Shown in pieces: positions 22,976 through 33,397 of a stretch of 57,206 nt of DNA. Below the pieces are notes generated by a model that ran no database searches, was not told the origin of the DNA, and was given only the letters and a program-made list of their open reading frames with translations. The stretch's first letter is position 1, and each line of letters opens with the position of its first letter. Both the position numbers and the translations under genes were made by a program. This DNA is from a virus. The stretch lies in IMG/VR virus record IMGVR_UViG_3300028666_000039, positions 1 to 57,206 of that record; one strand, 5' to 3'.

Positions 22976-25900
22976 ATGCCAGGTGTAGGTGCAATGGGTG
23001 GTCAGAATTTAGGACGCATCTTCTTTGAGATGTCCATCGTGGACAATGGAAGATTCAACAACGTTCTAAGGCAGGCTCACGAACGACTCGACGCTGTTAA
23101 TGCGAAACTTGGCATCACTTCGTCCTCTTCTGAGAACGTAGTCAGGTCTCAGGGCGCAATCGCAAAAGAACTAGAAGCGACCAATGCTAAACTGGCTCTC
23201 GCTGAGAAGGCTCACAAGTCACTTTCGGACTCGGTAAAGCTATCTGCTGAGAAAAGCGACGCTGCATGGGCGCACTCTACAGCGAACCTCGAAGTCGAGA
23301 TCAAGAAGCAAAAGGACATGCTTGCCCAGTTGCAGCTCCGCTACGATGCGATGAATGCAAACAAGCAGGCATCGCTCTCGGGGGTTGTGTTGGCTGGGCA
23401 GATCGGTAAGACGATCAATAATAAGAATTACGCCGAAGAAAGGCTGGCACTCCTCGGGCCAAATCCTCCCGGTGTTTCTGCCGTCGATGCAGAACGGATA
23501 GAGCAGGCGGATGCGAAAGTCCAGCAATTACGCTCATCCCAAAGCGCTCTGCAAGCTGAAATGGCCGCTTCTGTAGTAGCTGCCGGAGTTGAAGCCGCAG
23601 AGACCGTCGATGTTGTCGGAAATCAGATCGTAGCTGCCGGTATTAAGCTCGACATGCTTTCGATGAAAGCTCAGTCGTTTGGCAGAACGTTCATGTTCCA
23701 GTGGTCATTAGTCGCCGGGGTAATAACTGGCTTCATTGAGAAAATGGCCATCGACTTCGATAAGAACATGGGCGAAGTTCGACGCACGACTCAGATGACG
23801 CGCGACGAAATAAGCGGACTGGGCGACGACTTCCTGAGAATGTCGAAAGACTCTCCTATGGCGAATGCCGCCAACGGTCTCGCCGAGATCGCGGCGGTAG
23901 CGGGGGCTTCCGGGGTCAAGGGACGCGATGAACTGGGTAAGTTCTCGGACTCAATTCTGCGGCTGACCGCAGTATCAGACGGCCTTGATGAAAAAGAGAC
24001 CGCCAAAAAGATGATCGAGATAACGAGGGCCTTCGGCGACTCGACAGACAAGATCGACCGATATGGCGATGTGATCTCTCGCGTGGCGAATGAGTCTTCG
24101 GCTTCATACGAAGACGTTATCAACTTCATTCAGATTTCCTCGGGTGCTGCGCAGGCGCTACACATCTCCTTTGGAGAAGTAGCATCCCTTGGATCGGCTC
24201 TCGTTGGCTTAGGCATTCCGGCTCAAAAGGCTGGCACCGCTCTTACGAATCTGTTTACGAAGATGCTCACTGAGCCGCAGGTTTTCGCCGCTCAGATGGG
24301 GATTTCGACAGCTAAGTTCGAGCAGTCAGTAAAAGACAATGCTGTAGGGGCATTGATAAGCTGGCTCGAAACCATGAAGAACGTCCACGACGAGTTTGAA
24401 CTCGGCAAGGACTTCGACGAGCTTGGAATTAAAGGGGTTCGGACGGGAGCAGTATTGCTCAAGTTAAAGAGCGAAGGTCTCGAACCGTTACAGAGGATGC
24501 TGGGTATCGTTCAAGACACGATGACAAATGGCGGGTACGTTACCGACCAGTATAATGTCAAAGCTCAAACGATGTCGGGTCAGATGTCGGAGGCGGCCAA
24601 CCAAGGCAAGGAGTTAGCGATACGCATGGGTTCTGATTTATTCCCCGTGCTTAAGACCTTCCTCACGATCTTCGAGGAAATCTTTGCGGCTCTCCGTGAG
24701 GCAGGACCACTGAAAGATATCGTTCTTGCTATGGCGATGATGACGACTCTAGCCGGTCCTCTTGCACTCGTCTTTGGAAACCTCGGACGATTCGTTTCCG
24801 GGTGGATAGTAAAGATAGGAGAAGCAAGAATAGCAGTCGCGGCTTACAACGCTCAACAGATTGAAATGGGATATACGAGCGTAGCGGTTGGCGGCCAGGT
24901 CAAAACGGCAATGGCATCCATCGGAACGGCTAATCTCTGGATTGCCGGTATCGTGGTTGCAATGATCGCATTGACGAGTGTAATGGCTATGTATTCCGAA
25001 GCGAATTACAAGGCTAAGGAGCGGCAGGAAGCACTTAATGACGAGTTGAAAACGACCTTGCAACATCGGAGAGATGAAAAAGAGCAAGTCGTTCAAATAC
25101 TCGAATCAATGAAGCCGTTGGCTGAGAAACAGCAACGGTCGAAAGAGGAACAAGCGCAGTTTAATAAGTATGCAGACAATCTCAATCGGTTAGCTCCTGA
25201 CTATATCGACAAGAACAAGCTCTACGGCGATTCACTTAAATATATCGCCGACAAAGCAATCGAAGCAAAGAAGGGATTGAATGACGCTTCGGAGGCAGTA
25301 GCCGAACTCGACCGAAGAACTCAGATCGGCAAGTTGAACACGCAGATGCCTCTTACGCAGGCGGATATGAGTGCGGCCTTCGATGCAATTAAGGCAGAGC
25401 AATTAAACAGGTCGACATTCTCGCCAGCAGTCGAAAGTGTTCGTTCGCAGACCGGTTTCTACGGTGAGGTTAATACTGCCGGGACGCAAGCAGCGAAAGG
25501 GAAGTTAGATAGCGCTCACACGCTTCTCGACGATCAATGGCAGAAGTTACACGCACTTCAACTTCAACTCGAAGATCAACATGCAAAAGACCCGGCGAAT
25601 CAACTGGTCGCGAATGAATTAGACAGGGTTAAGTCTGACCTCGACACAGTTGAAAAGCTCGATGCCCTAGTCGTAAAGCATAATCAGGAATGGCAACAGA
25701 AATGGCAACTTGACCATCCGGCAAGTGCTAGCGGCAACGCCAATAGTTCGGGATCCGGTTCCGGAACCACTCGTGTCACACTGAAAGACCTCCAAGAAGA
25801 GTTCGACGCTCAGAAAGTCTTGAATGATGGAATTCGACAGGCGATCAAGGACAAGCAGGACGCTGTAGCGGCTGAGGGTGACAAAACAACGGCGAAGGAG

Positions 25901-27205
25901 AAGAAGAACGAACTCCAAACCTACTACGACAGTATCGCTGGAACAATCGACGAGAGAAATGCCGCGATGGATGCGATTCTTGCGAAGGTTAGGGCGTTTG
26001 CGGCCAGGGAATACGGAAACACAAAGACAATCGACGAACTGACCAAGAACATCATCAACAACAAGAACAAGGCCCTTACCTCTACCTCAATAGCTATACT
26101 AGGCTTCATACATGACGTTGATGGTAGCAGGATTCACGACCCAAGCGCACATATTAACGCGCCCCCGGACGAATCGGCGTTTAATCGACTCAAGACGCAG
26201 TTGCAACTCTATCAATCCTTGCTCGACGACTTCAATGCGAAGTATCGGACAAAGAAGGATGAGGCGACCGACAAAGGACTGCTTTCCGACTTTCTGATCG
26301 GCGACGGCGTGAAGATGAAGCAAGATATTCTGGATATGAAAGCGGCTGTAATTAAAACGCTCCAGGATATTATCGCCGAACTCGTCAAAGATTCTCCCGA
26401 GGCTGCTGCGTTGTGGTCGAAGATCAACGGAACGACCGACGCGAAAGGTTATGAGAAGTTTGCTCAAGCGATTCTCTCTAGTACAAGTCTTACAGGTGAA
26501 CAACAAAAAGAGATAGCCTTAGCACTCGCTCAACTCTCCAAAGCTCAAGGTGTAATTCCGAACGATAACGCTTCAAAGAAAGACCAGAATCCATATAAAG
26601 TATTCGCTGAAAACGTGAATCAGATGGGTCTGACCAACCGAAACACGCTAAACAATATGCAGCAGGGTTGGAATCGGTTAAACTCCGCAATCGTTGGAAT
26701 GGCCTTCGGCACGAAGACCACACTTAAACAGATATGGCAGGGTATAGCTCAGGACTTCTTAAAAGATGTGCTTGACGAAATTTACAAGAAATACCTCGCT
26801 AAGGGGTTGGTTGGACTCGTTGGAACACTTTTCGGCGACTCGTCGGGGATGACTAAGATCGGGACAGATATTCTGTCGGGCGGAGGAGATGACAGCACTC
26901 TTCACGGCGATTTCATGGTGAGGAAAAACGGCAGCATTACATCGTTCTCTCCTGACGACAACGTTATCGGGTTTAAGCACGTCACCGATCTAATTGGAAG
27001 TATTCTACCTAGCGTGGCGAGTTCAAATTTCTCGACGATGCCATCATCGAACATCTCGGTAGGTTCTCCGAGCGTAAGGGTAGATAGCAAACCGCCTGAT
27101 GTTCACGTTCACATAGATCACGTTATGGATGGACAGAAGTTTCAACAAAAGACAGTTCCACGATATAATTATAGCACAGCGGGAAGGAAGTTGAGGAATG
27201 GTTAA
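22976..27205 (+). CDS. Tape measure protein
   Basis: A 1409-residue protein, the longest in the window. Residues 20-215 are coiled coil; about 220-520 match the TP901-type tape measure core (MAIDFDKNMGEVRRTTQMT, VANESSASYEDVINFIQ, FGEVASLGSALVGLGIPAQK). Hydrophobic segments lie at about 583-605 (VLAMAMMTTLAGPLALVFG) and 660-680 (LWIAGIVVAMIALTSVMAM). A Ser/Gly linker (about residues 920-932) splits two coiled-coil regions. Such proteins set tail length; at about 1.5 angstrom per residue this predicts a tail near 200 nm. Confidence 0.92.
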   Translation: MPGVGAMGGQNLGRIFFEMSIVDNGRFNNVLRQAHERLDAVNAKLGITSSSSENVVRSQGAIAKELEATNAKLALAEKAHKSLSDSVKLSAEKSDAAWAHSTANLEVEIKKQKDMLAQLQLRYDAMNANKQASLSGVVLAGQIGKTINNKNYAEERLALLGPNPPGVSAVDAERIEQADAKVQQLRSSQSALQAEMAASVVAAGVEAAETVDVVGNQIVAAGIKLDMLSMKAQSFGRTFMFQWSLVAGVITGFIEKMAIDFDKNMGEVRRTTQMTRDEISGLGDDFLRMSKDSPMANAANGLAEIAAVAGASGVKGRDELGKFSDSILRLTAVSDGLDEKETAKKMIEITRAFGDSTDKIDRYGDVISRVANESSASYEDVINFIQISSGAAQALHISFGEVASLGSALVGLGIPAQKAGTALTNLFTKMLTEPQVFAAQMGISTAKFEQSVKDNAVGALISWLETMKNVHDEFELGKDFDELGIKGVRTGAVLLKLKSEGLEPLQRMLGIVQDTMTNGGYVTDQYNVKAQTMSGQMSEAANQGKELAIRMGSDLFPVLKTFLTIFEEIFAALREAGPLKDIVLAMAMMTTLAGPLALVFGNLGRFVSGWIVKIGEARIAVAAYNAQQIEMGYTSVAVGGQVKTAMASIGTANLWIAGIVVAMIALTSVMAMYSEANYKAKERQEALNDELKTTLQHRRDEKEQVVQILESMKPLAEKQQRSKEEQAQFNKYADNLNRLAPDYIDKNKLYGDSLKYIADKAIEAKKGLNDASEAVAELDRRTQIGKLNTQMPLTQADMSAAFDAIKAEQLNRSTFSPAVESVRSQTGFYGEVNTAGTQAAKGKLDSAHTLLDDQWQKLHALQLQLEDQHAKDPANQLVANELDRVKSDLDTVEKLDALVVKHNQEWQQKWQLDHPASASGNANSSGSGSGTTRVTLKDLQEEFDAQKVLNDGIRQAIKDKQDAVAAEGDKTTAKEKKNELQTYYDSIAGTIDERNAAMDAILAKVRAFAAREYGNTKTIDELTKNIINNKNKALTSTSIAILGFIHDVDGSRIHDPSAHINAPPDESAFNRLKTQLQLYQSLLDDFNAKYRTKKDEATDKGLLSDFLIGDGVKMKQDILDMKAAVIKTLQDIIAELVKDSPEAAALWSKINGTTDAKGYEKFAQAILSSTSLTGEQQKEIALALAQLSKAQGVIPNDNASKKDQNPYKVFAENVNQMGLTNRNTLNNMQQGWNRLNSAIVGMAFGTKTTLKQIWQGIAQDFLKDVLDEIYKKYLAKGLVGLVGTLFGDSSGMTKIGTDILSGGGDDSTLHGDFMVRKNGSITSFSPDDNVIGFKHVTDLIGSILPSVASSNFSTMPSSNISVGSPSVRVDSKPPDVHVHIDHVMDGQKFQQKTVPRYNYSTAGRKLRNG

Positions 27206-28595
27206 TATTGCAATTAACGGTCAAGACTTTTCTAAATACCTTCAAACTGTTGAGATTCAGCGCGACGCAGAAGACACCGATAACGATAATGTTATCGGTG
27301 TCGCAACGATTAAAATATCTGATATCGACGGAGCGGTATCAGATATTCTTTCACTTCCACTGCCAGGCAAACCGGATCGTATTGCGGTTGAACAGTCCGT
27401 AACAATCTCCAAGAATGGAGACCCTTTATTTACGGGTAGGTTCGATCTTGGCAATATTGACTCAGACTATTTCGATAATGACAACTTTCAAGATTCTCGA
27501 AGTTTAACTTTGCAGGCAAATGACAACCTGAAAGATGTCGCTGAAACTTGGGACGAGAATAAACCTTACCCGCTTCCATACTTCTACGATAAATTCAAAA
27601 TATCCAGTCAGACTAACTTCGTACCCGCACCCGCAGACGCTATGCGAGGAGGTTATCTTATGCCTCTTCAAGCATTCTTAATGTTGTCTACTAGGGTGCC
27701 CACTTATATTGAAACGTCCTCGGATGGAACGGTTAGGACGCGGCTGACTAGCCTTCAGACATTCTTCCATCCCGCGTCACTCGACTTACCCGTGACTCAG
27801 TTTCCCTTGATAAACGTTACGCAGGCGCAGTCACTATACCTCGACTATGGGGCATGGTTGTTGAACAGTGGCGTCTCGAAAGTTCGCACAGTAGGCCCTT
27901 CGCGTGGAAATAATATCCCAGACTATTCGAGTGTGTCGGTATTGGACTTGGTAACTGCGATCTGCGAATTCCGTGACGGGAGAGTGCTCTGCCTCCCTAA
28001 TGGCAACTTGATTTATGCAGAGAAATGGCAACCGACCCCACTAGGGACACTCCTTCCGACTGCGGTTATAGACACATACACGACGCTCGGAGTATACACT
28101 TTTCCAACCAAGACGTATCTGGGCTACCCAAACTACAATCCTTGGCGTAGCACTCAATATTCTCCTGGATATTACAGCACTGGCACTGTGCCTGGGAATG
28201 TTGGTTGTGTAGATTCACAACCCCTTAATACTGGAAGAATGATTGATCTGACTCGCGGCATATTCGCAGCTAATCCCGGTGGTTTATTCTGTAGCGGATC
28301 GGAAATTCTTGGAAACGCGGGTCATTATCAGGACATCGGCTGGGAGTTTAACTTTGCAGGCGTAGAACAGTTCCCCTCCGACAGCGCTCGCGCGATCAGT
28401 TTAGTGAAGGCCATGTGTCAACAGGTGCCGACCCGATTCAAGATTCTTACGTCGGGTTACAATTATTTTCCACTACAACAAGCTATTCTATCTGGAAAAA
28501 ACTACACAATAACATCGACAACCATCAGACCAATAGAAGACGAAGCGGAATTGATAGTCGAAGCGCAAAATCAGTATCTACTAACAGGACAATAG
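27198..28595 (+). CDS. Distal tail or hub protein
   Basis: A 465-residue beta-rich protein overlapping the tape measure stop. The N-terminus (VNIAINGQDFSKYLQTVEIQ then RDAEDTDNDNVIGVATIKI) resembles baseplate hub or distal-tail proteins. The C-terminal third repeats Tyr/Pro/Gly-rich segments (FPTKTYLGYPNYNPW). Position after the tape measure fits a tail-tip component. Two strong inverted repeats lie in its first 50 codons (27273-27302 and 27314-27347). Confidence 0.6.
   Translation: MVNIAINGQDFSKYLQTVEIQRDAEDTDNDNVIGVATIKISDIDGAVSDILSLPLPGKPDRIAVEQSVTISKNGDPLFTGRFDLGNIDSDYFDNDNFQDSRSLTLQANDNLKDVAETWDENKPYPLPYFYDKFKISSQTNFVPAPADAMRGGYLMPLQAFLMLSTRVPTYIETSSDGTVRTRLTSLQTFFHPASLDLPVTQFPLINVTQAQSLYLDYGAWLLNSGVSKVRTVGPSRGNNIPDYSSVSVLDLVTAICEFRDGRVLCLPNGNLIYAEKWQPTPLGTLLPTAVIDTYTTLGVYTFPTKTYLGYPNYNPWRSTQYSPGYYSTGTVPGNVGCVDSQPLNTGRMIDLTRGIFAANPGGLFCSGSEILGNAGHYQDIGWEFNFAGVEQFPSDSARAISLVKAMCQQVPTRFKILTSGYNYFPLQQAILSGKNYTITSTTIRPIEDEAELIVEAQNQYLLTGQ
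27273..27302. repeat. Inverted repeat inside the tail hub gene, 12-bp arms
   Basis: GACACCGATAAC (27273-27284), 6-nt spacer, GTTATCGGTGTC (27291-27302), arms perfectly complementary, in coding sequence (DTDNDNVIGV). Confidence 0.85.
27314..27347. repeat. Second inverted repeat inside the tail hub gene, 11-bp arms
   Basis: AATATCTGATA (27314-27324), 12-nt spacer, TATCAGATATT (27337-27347), starting 11 bases after the first inverted repeat. Confidence 0.85.
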
Positions 28596-28602
28596 AAAAA
28601 AC

Positions 28603-29169
28603 ATGATAATTAACGGACAAGGGAAACCGAGACTCATTGTTTTGAACTCGCTCAACCCTAACATGACTAATCCGGTTGCTGTTATCAACTTGCCGTACTG
28701 TAACAAGCTAACGGAAACCTTTACGCCGGTCGTCATACTACACAAAGTCCAAGGCGGAAAGTTAGTGCTTGAGTGCGGTTTCGATTATGTCTGCAAACTT
28801 GACTACTCGGACTTGATCGACGGACAAGACTTACTCAATCTTCAACCGGCACTCACTTTCTCTACGCCGAACGGCACAAATCTTGGGACGCAGCTCGTTC
28901 TAATTCCAAGACTCGACTGTTTCGGAAGAAACTTCAACGTGTGTTTGGCCGACGAAATGAGCCTCTCTTCGGTTTTCGCGAACGGATCGAATGTTGGACA
29001 CGGCGATTTCATTCTAACGTTTACGGGACTCGATAGACTGGGCACCGTTCCAATGAAGCGTAGTGGTTTTTGGTCGAACTACGGAGGACGCACAAGAGTA
29101 AATGATGTTCTCTGGAAGGGGCTTGGTTACGGATTTAATGCTGGGTTCATACCTACCGGACCGGCGTAA
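28603..29169 (+). CDS. Tail-associated protein, unrecognised
   Basis: A 188-residue beta-rich protein (VVILHKVQGGKLVLECGFDY, then GHGDFILTFTGLDRLGTVPM) in the tail tip region, 7 bases after the hub gene. Six cysteines are spread through it without a zinc motif. Probably a tail-tip subunit; no family recognised. Confidence 0.6.
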   Translation: MIINGQGKPRLIVLNSLNPNMTNPVAVINLPYCNKLTETFTPVVILHKVQGGKLVLECGFDYVCKLDYSDLIDGQDLLNLQPALTFSTPNGTNLGTQLVLIPRLDCFGRNFNVCLADEMSLSSVFANGSNVGHGDFILTFTGLDRLGTVPMKRSGFWSNYGGRTRVNDVLWKGLGYGFNAGFIPTGPA

Positions 29170-29198
29170 TTTAACTAAACAAGGAGCAAAAGAATATA

Positions 29199-30008
29199 GT
29201 GGCAGGATTAAAAGTTCTCAATTTCTTAACATTCTTCGATGAAGGGGATGACGTAGGTGCTGGATCGAAAGACTACGCTTCGCAGTTGGCGGCTGGGACG
29301 GGCTTCAATCAGAACCTAGCGCAAATTACTCGGAAGTTCGCGCTTCTCTTCTCGACGGTCGCGGGCGCACTAACCGACGTATTGAACGCGAATATCATCG
29401 GTGCGACTCAGATCGCGAATGATGCGGTGACGAAAGACAAGGTTGACGCGACGGTCGCGGGATCGGGCCTCAAGCAGAACGCTGACGGCTCCCTCTCTCC
29501 AAACGTCGACGGAACAACGATCACGGTCAATGCAAGCAATCAATTACAGGGAGTTGCGGTAGCGGGAAGTTACCTCATCTACGCCGACGACGCTTTGTCG
29601 AGCAACGGATTCAGTGATGTTGGCGGAGTATTAGACTATGGAAGGATTGCCCCGACGGCTTACGAGTATTGCCAAAGTGATTTGGCGAGGCCGAAGATCG
29701 GCACGACCTTCCTTTTTACTCCCGGCATCCACAATCTCGTTCTTACGTGCAACTTAAGAGCGGAGTGGGCAGGCGGAACGGCGACTGTATCGCTGACGGT
29801 GTACGACACGTACAACAACGTTCAGGTTGCGTCGGGAGTGTTGTCGACTACTACAATAGGGTATGCAAGTTACCCGGACAAAACCCTTACCGTCCCACTT
29901 ACGAACTTAGTAAGTGGAAAGGCATACAGGATTGCAATCGTGCTTTATGGCACAAGCACCACTAATTGCGCTTTCATGCAAAACGTATCAATCACGGCAA
30001 CCCCATGA
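29199..30008 (+). CDS. Tail fibre-like protein
   Basis: A 269-residue protein starting at GTG behind CAAGGAG. The Ala/Asn/Thr/Gly-rich composition, the segment ATQIANDAVTKDKVDATVAG typical of phage fibre and tail-spike linkers, and a C-terminal beta domain (TVSLTVYDTYNNVQVASGVL) fit an adsorption or fibre protein. It overlaps the larger fibre gene by 4 bases. Confidence 0.65.
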   Translation: MAGLKVLNFLTFFDEGDDVGAGSKDYASQLAAGTGFNQNLAQITRKFALLFSTVAGALTDVLNANIIGATQIANDAVTKDKVDATVAGSGLKQNADGSLSPNVDGTTITVNASNQLQGVAVAGSYLIYADDALSSNGFSDVGGVLDYGRIAPTAYEYCQSDLARPKIGTTFLFTPGIHNLVLTCNLRAEWAGGTATVSLTVYDTYNNVQVASGVLSTTTIGYASYPDKTLTVPLTNLVSGKAYRIAIVLYGTSTTNCAFMQNVSITATP

Positions 30009-32806
30009 CCCCACTTATAGGCGAAGATAGTATAGGATGGTTAGAAAACAACTACGGTCTTCTCCTTGCTGGCGCTCAGGCGGAAAACTCACCATTCATC
30101 GGATTCAACAAAGATTCGGGTAGGTTCGTTGTTGGAACTTGGGACGACCCAAATTCTCTTTCCATAGCCCACATAGCCACAGAGATACATAGGAATGTTT
30201 TCGGGCCGACTCAACTGTTTTTGAATGGACTTGAGATTGGCGGAGGGCCGAATCGAGTCACAGTCAACGCATCCCCAGTGACTCCTTATTCCATTACGCT
30301 CCCTGTTGCACAGGGAGCGGCTGGAACTGTGATAAGTAATGACGGCGCTGGAAATCTTTCTTGGGTGGTCGCGGCGAAAGGTCTTGTCGGTCTTGGGAAC
30401 GTAGAGAATACGGCACTCTCTACGTGGGCAGGGACTACCAATCTCACAACGCTCGGCGCGGCAACGGCTACATCGCTAACAAGCAATGGAATTTTTGGCG
30501 TTCTAGGGAGAAGCGACTTACAGTTCGGTAATGCCGACCTAGCAACTGGATTGCGTTGGGTAATAAAGACGAACACGGTTGCTGAGACAGGAAGTAATGC
30601 GGGATCCAATCTTGAGATTATACGCAGAAGCGACACTGGGACGAATCTCGGGACGACGGTTACGGTAAACCGTTCAAGTGGTGACGTTCTTCTAGCTACC
30701 ACTCTGCATGTCACAGGAAACACGACTTTTAGTGCAAGATTAATACAGACCGGCGCGGCGGGATCGAGTAAGGACTACTCAATCCAAACGAGCGGTATTA
30801 ATAGGTGGACGATTGGCGCTGACGCAACGGCGGAAAGTGGAAGTGATGCTGGAACCAATTACTATATAGCTTCTCGACACGATGATGGCTCTGCCAACCT
30901 CAACGTTTTAAGCATTCTTAGGTCGACAGGTGCGGCGACGTTCATCAGCTCTCTCTCATGCCAAGCACTTTCATCTACAACGATCTCATCTCAGACAATT
31001 ACCCCTACGACGACAGATACATACGATCTAGGAAGTTCGAGTAAATGGTGGAGGCAGCAATTCGTTTCTCAGATTAACGCAACAGTCTTTGCAAGGCAGA
31101 CTCAATCCTTAATGGGCGGGTGGCTTACAGTTGGAAAGGATGAGGGAGTCATGCCTGCTGTAGCTGCCACAGATACACAGATTGACTTTGGGAAGGCGAT
31201 GACTGTTGGCGATTTCATCGTTATTAAGGGCGCATCCTCTACCGGGGCGCTCGTGGTCGAGTATATGCAGATCGGCACACTGGTTTCTGGAACACTCTAC
31301 AATGTAACAAGAGATAAAGCCGGAACATACGGAACGAAACCAGCTTACTCGAATGGAACGCCCTATCTGGTACTTGGAGCGAATGGAAGCGGACGGATTG
31401 AAATGAACGCTTATGACACTCCCAGGATTTCAATCTTCAAACAGGGCGCAACCTACGATGGACAGACGGAGGTTTTGAGAATCGGAGATCTCAACGGACT
31501 CGCAGGGATAGTAGTAGAAGACTATGGAGTTTACATCGGGTCGGTTGGGAACAGTCTCGTTTATGACTCGAACGCCGGTACGCTTACCCTTTCGGGAGCA
31601 TTAAACGCAGCCACAGGATCATTCTCGGGAACGGTTACAGCAACGGCAGGCGCAATCGGCGGATTGACTTTAAGTTCCTCGACGCTCATGGCTGGTTCAG
31701 CCGGAACTCATAGTGCGGGTCAGGGTTATCTATCGCTAAACTCTTCCGCAACTCAGCCCGTCTTTGTTGTTGGGTGGTCAGATGGAAGTTTCGGAGCAAA
31801 TGCAGGAAATAACTTCATCACCATCGGTGCTACGTCGTATCTCTACGCTGTCAGTGGACAGTTCGACGTCACGGGATGGGATACCAGTGGAGGCGGCATA
31901 GCTGTAAACGTCAACGGAGCGGGCATCTTCTTTGCGGGAGCGAGAAACACTTCCAAGGGAATCGTCTACGGCGGTACGATCGCAGGATGGAATTTCGACA
32001 ATGCCTGTATCTGGACGGGAACGAAACAAACTGCCGACACCTATTCCGCAACCGGTATTACTATCGCGGCGAGTGGCGCGATCTATGCGAGTCAGTTCTA
32101 CGTTGGCGTGGGTGGTGATGCTCACTTTAGAGGGGCCGTAGAAAGCGCTACAATTACAGGCGGGACAATCAGGACCGCCTCGTCAGGAACGCGAATAGAG
32201 CTTAACTCAGGCGCGAACTCGATTGATATTTATGCGCTCGCCACAATGGTCGCGACCATCTATGGACAAAAACAGGGTACCGATTACTGGCTTTTGATGG
32301 ATTTCTCGCATGCTCAGGCCATAACGATTACGAATAACGCGCCACTAAATCTAAGCGGCGGCATTGCAGTCGGCACATCGGCAGCAATAGGAACTTCCTT
32401 GAGCGTTGGCACAACTATCACTTCTTACAACGGAGTCTCAACGGCAGGACTTGGAACCGCTCCGATTATCTACAACAATTACACTACCTCCGCTGCATCA
32501 ATCAGCTCTACGAATATCACCAATACAAACGTCGCCGGTGTTTACAGGGTATCCGTGATTCTCACCTACCATGCGACAGTTGGAACGGCGGGAACGGTTA
32601 CATGCACGGTAAACTGGACGGATGACGGTGGAACGATTCTCGAAACTTCGTCCGCCTTGACTGTCTCGGGCATCAACGTCGTCGAAAAGACATTCTTCAT
32701 TCGACACAAGGCTACCTCTTCGGCATACATCCACTGGCTCACTACAATCGGCGGTTCAAACACCAATCAGTATAACATCCAAGTAACCTGTGAGCGACTA
32801 GTATAA
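30005..32806 (+). CDS. Large tail fibre or receptor-binding protein
   Basis: A 933-residue Gly/Ser/Thr-rich protein, starting at ATG 30005 in an ATGA overlap. It contains repeated fibre-like units (TTLGAATATSLTSNGIFG, LQFGNADLATGLRWVI, TTTDTYDLGSSSKWWRQQF). The last of these, YDLGSSSKWWRQ, matches the G-S/D-S-x-xWxxx motif found at repeats of many phage fibre proteins. A C-terminal beta domain (about 840-933) may bind the receptor. It is the last gene of the structural operon; no chaperone for it is obvious. Confidence 0.75.
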   Translation: MTPLIGEDSIGWLENNYGLLLAGAQAENSPFIGFNKDSGRFVVGTWDDPNSLSIAHIATEIHRNVFGPTQLFLNGLEIGGGPNRVTVNASPVTPYSITLPVAQGAAGTVISNDGAGNLSWVVAAKGLVGLGNVENTALSTWAGTTNLTTLGAATATSLTSNGIFGVLGRSDLQFGNADLATGLRWVIKTNTVAETGSNAGSNLEIIRRSDTGTNLGTTVTVNRSSGDVLLATTLHVTGNTTFSARLIQTGAAGSSKDYSIQTSGINRWTIGADATAESGSDAGTNYYIASRHDDGSANLNVLSILRSTGAATFISSLSCQALSSTTISSQTITPTTTDTYDLGSSSKWWRQQFVSQINATVFARQTQSLMGGWLTVGKDEGVMPAVAATDTQIDFGKAMTVGDFIVIKGASSTGALVVEYMQIGTLVSGTLYNVTRDKAGTYGTKPAYSNGTPYLVLGANGSGRIEMNAYDTPRISIFKQGATYDGQTEVLRIGDLNGLAGIVVEDYGVYIGSVGNSLVYDSNAGTLTLSGALNAATGSFSGTVTATAGAIGGLTLSSSTLMAGSAGTHSAGQGYLSLNSSATQPVFVVGWSDGSFGANAGNNFITIGATSYLYAVSGQFDVTGWDTSGGGIAVNVNGAGIFFAGARNTSKGIVYGGTIAGWNFDNACIWTGTKQTADTYSATGITIAASGAIYASQFYVGVGGDAHFRGAVESATITGGTIRTASSGTRIELNSGANSIDIYALATMVATIYGQKQGTDYWLLMDFSHAQAITITNNAPLNLSGGIAVGTSAAIGTSLSVGTTITSYNGVSTAGLGTAPIIYNNYTTSAASISSTNITNTNVAGVYRVSVILTYHATVGTAGTVTCTVNWTDDGGTILETSSALTVSGINVVEKTFFIRHKATSSAYIHWLTTIGGSNTNQYNIQVTCERLV

Positions 32807-32812
32807 TAGACC

Positions 32813-32850
32813 GTTGCGGGCGATTGCAAAATAATGCGGTCGTCCGCAAC
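32813..32850. other. Inverted repeat at the end of the structural operon
   Basis: GTTGCGG (32813-32819) pairs with CCGCAAC (32844-32850); the inner part is a family B palindrome. It lies just past the fibre gene stop and before a promoter. Termination is possible but no clear T-tract follows. Confidence 0.45.
32835..32848. repeat. Palindrome family B copy (TGCGGTCGTCCGCA)
   Basis: Intergenic, ending 10 bases before the -35 box of the 32.86-kb promoter, a position suited to a regulator. Confidence 0.8.
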
Positions 32851-32857
32851 TTTCCTA

Positions 32858-32886
32858 TTGACTTTATACAATAATTATCGTATATT
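32858..32886 (+). promoter_or_regulatory. Promoter of the second rightward operon
   Basis: TTGACT (32858-32863), 17 bp, TATATT (32881-32886). The 18 bases 32855-32872 equal those of the early promoter at 2719-2736. TATCGTAT (32876-32883), half of the palindrome at 40518-40535, overlaps the -10 box. Confidence 0.75.
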
Positions 32887-32941
32887 AACTATGTCGAAAG
32901 AATAAAAGCTATATTCACCCAAAACATACAGGAATCCCCGC

Positions 32942-33397
32942 ATGACGAAGAAAATGACATACCCCGAACTCAAGATCGTAACCGAAGCTCTTTCACTCCT
33001 GGGCGCTCTCCCAAACAAGCCCAATGGTTATGCGATCACAAAAAACCTCACAGAATTCAATCGCACCATCAGAGATACAGACAAGATCGCGAGGATTCTC
33101 GGCCAGGATGCAGTCGATAAGGACGAAGTGGGAAATCCGAAGCAATACAAGACGTTCGTCATCGTCGAGGGCAAAGCAGTTGAGCAGGAGATTACGAAGA
33201 TCAGCGACCCAAAGACGCTCGCCAACTACAACAAGGAAGTCAAGAAGTTGAACGAGGACGTTCACGAAGTCAAGATTCATCAGATGCTCTACAACGACTT
33301 CGAGGAATACGAGAAGAAAAACGGCATCGACTCCAACATCATGGCTGAACTCTACGGAGTCGTTATCGTCGACAAGATCGAAGACGCGGTGGCGTAG
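32942..33397 (+). CDS. Hypothetical protein, first of the second operon
   Basis: A 151-residue helical, charged protein (LKIVTEALSLLGALPNKPN then GYAITKNLTEFNRTIRD) similar in feel to small phage DUF1617-type proteins of tail-lysis regions. It is the first gene after the promoter at 32858, with a 55-nt leader. Stop and next start overlap (TAGTG). Function unknown. Confidence 0.6.
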   Translation: MTKKMTYPELKIVTEALSLLGALPNKPNGYAITKNLTEFNRTIRDTDKIARILGQDAVDKDEVGNPKQYKTFVIVEGKAVEQEITKISDPKTLANYNKEVKKLNEDVHEVKIHQMLYNDFEEYEKKNGIDSNIMAELYGVVIVDKIEDAVA

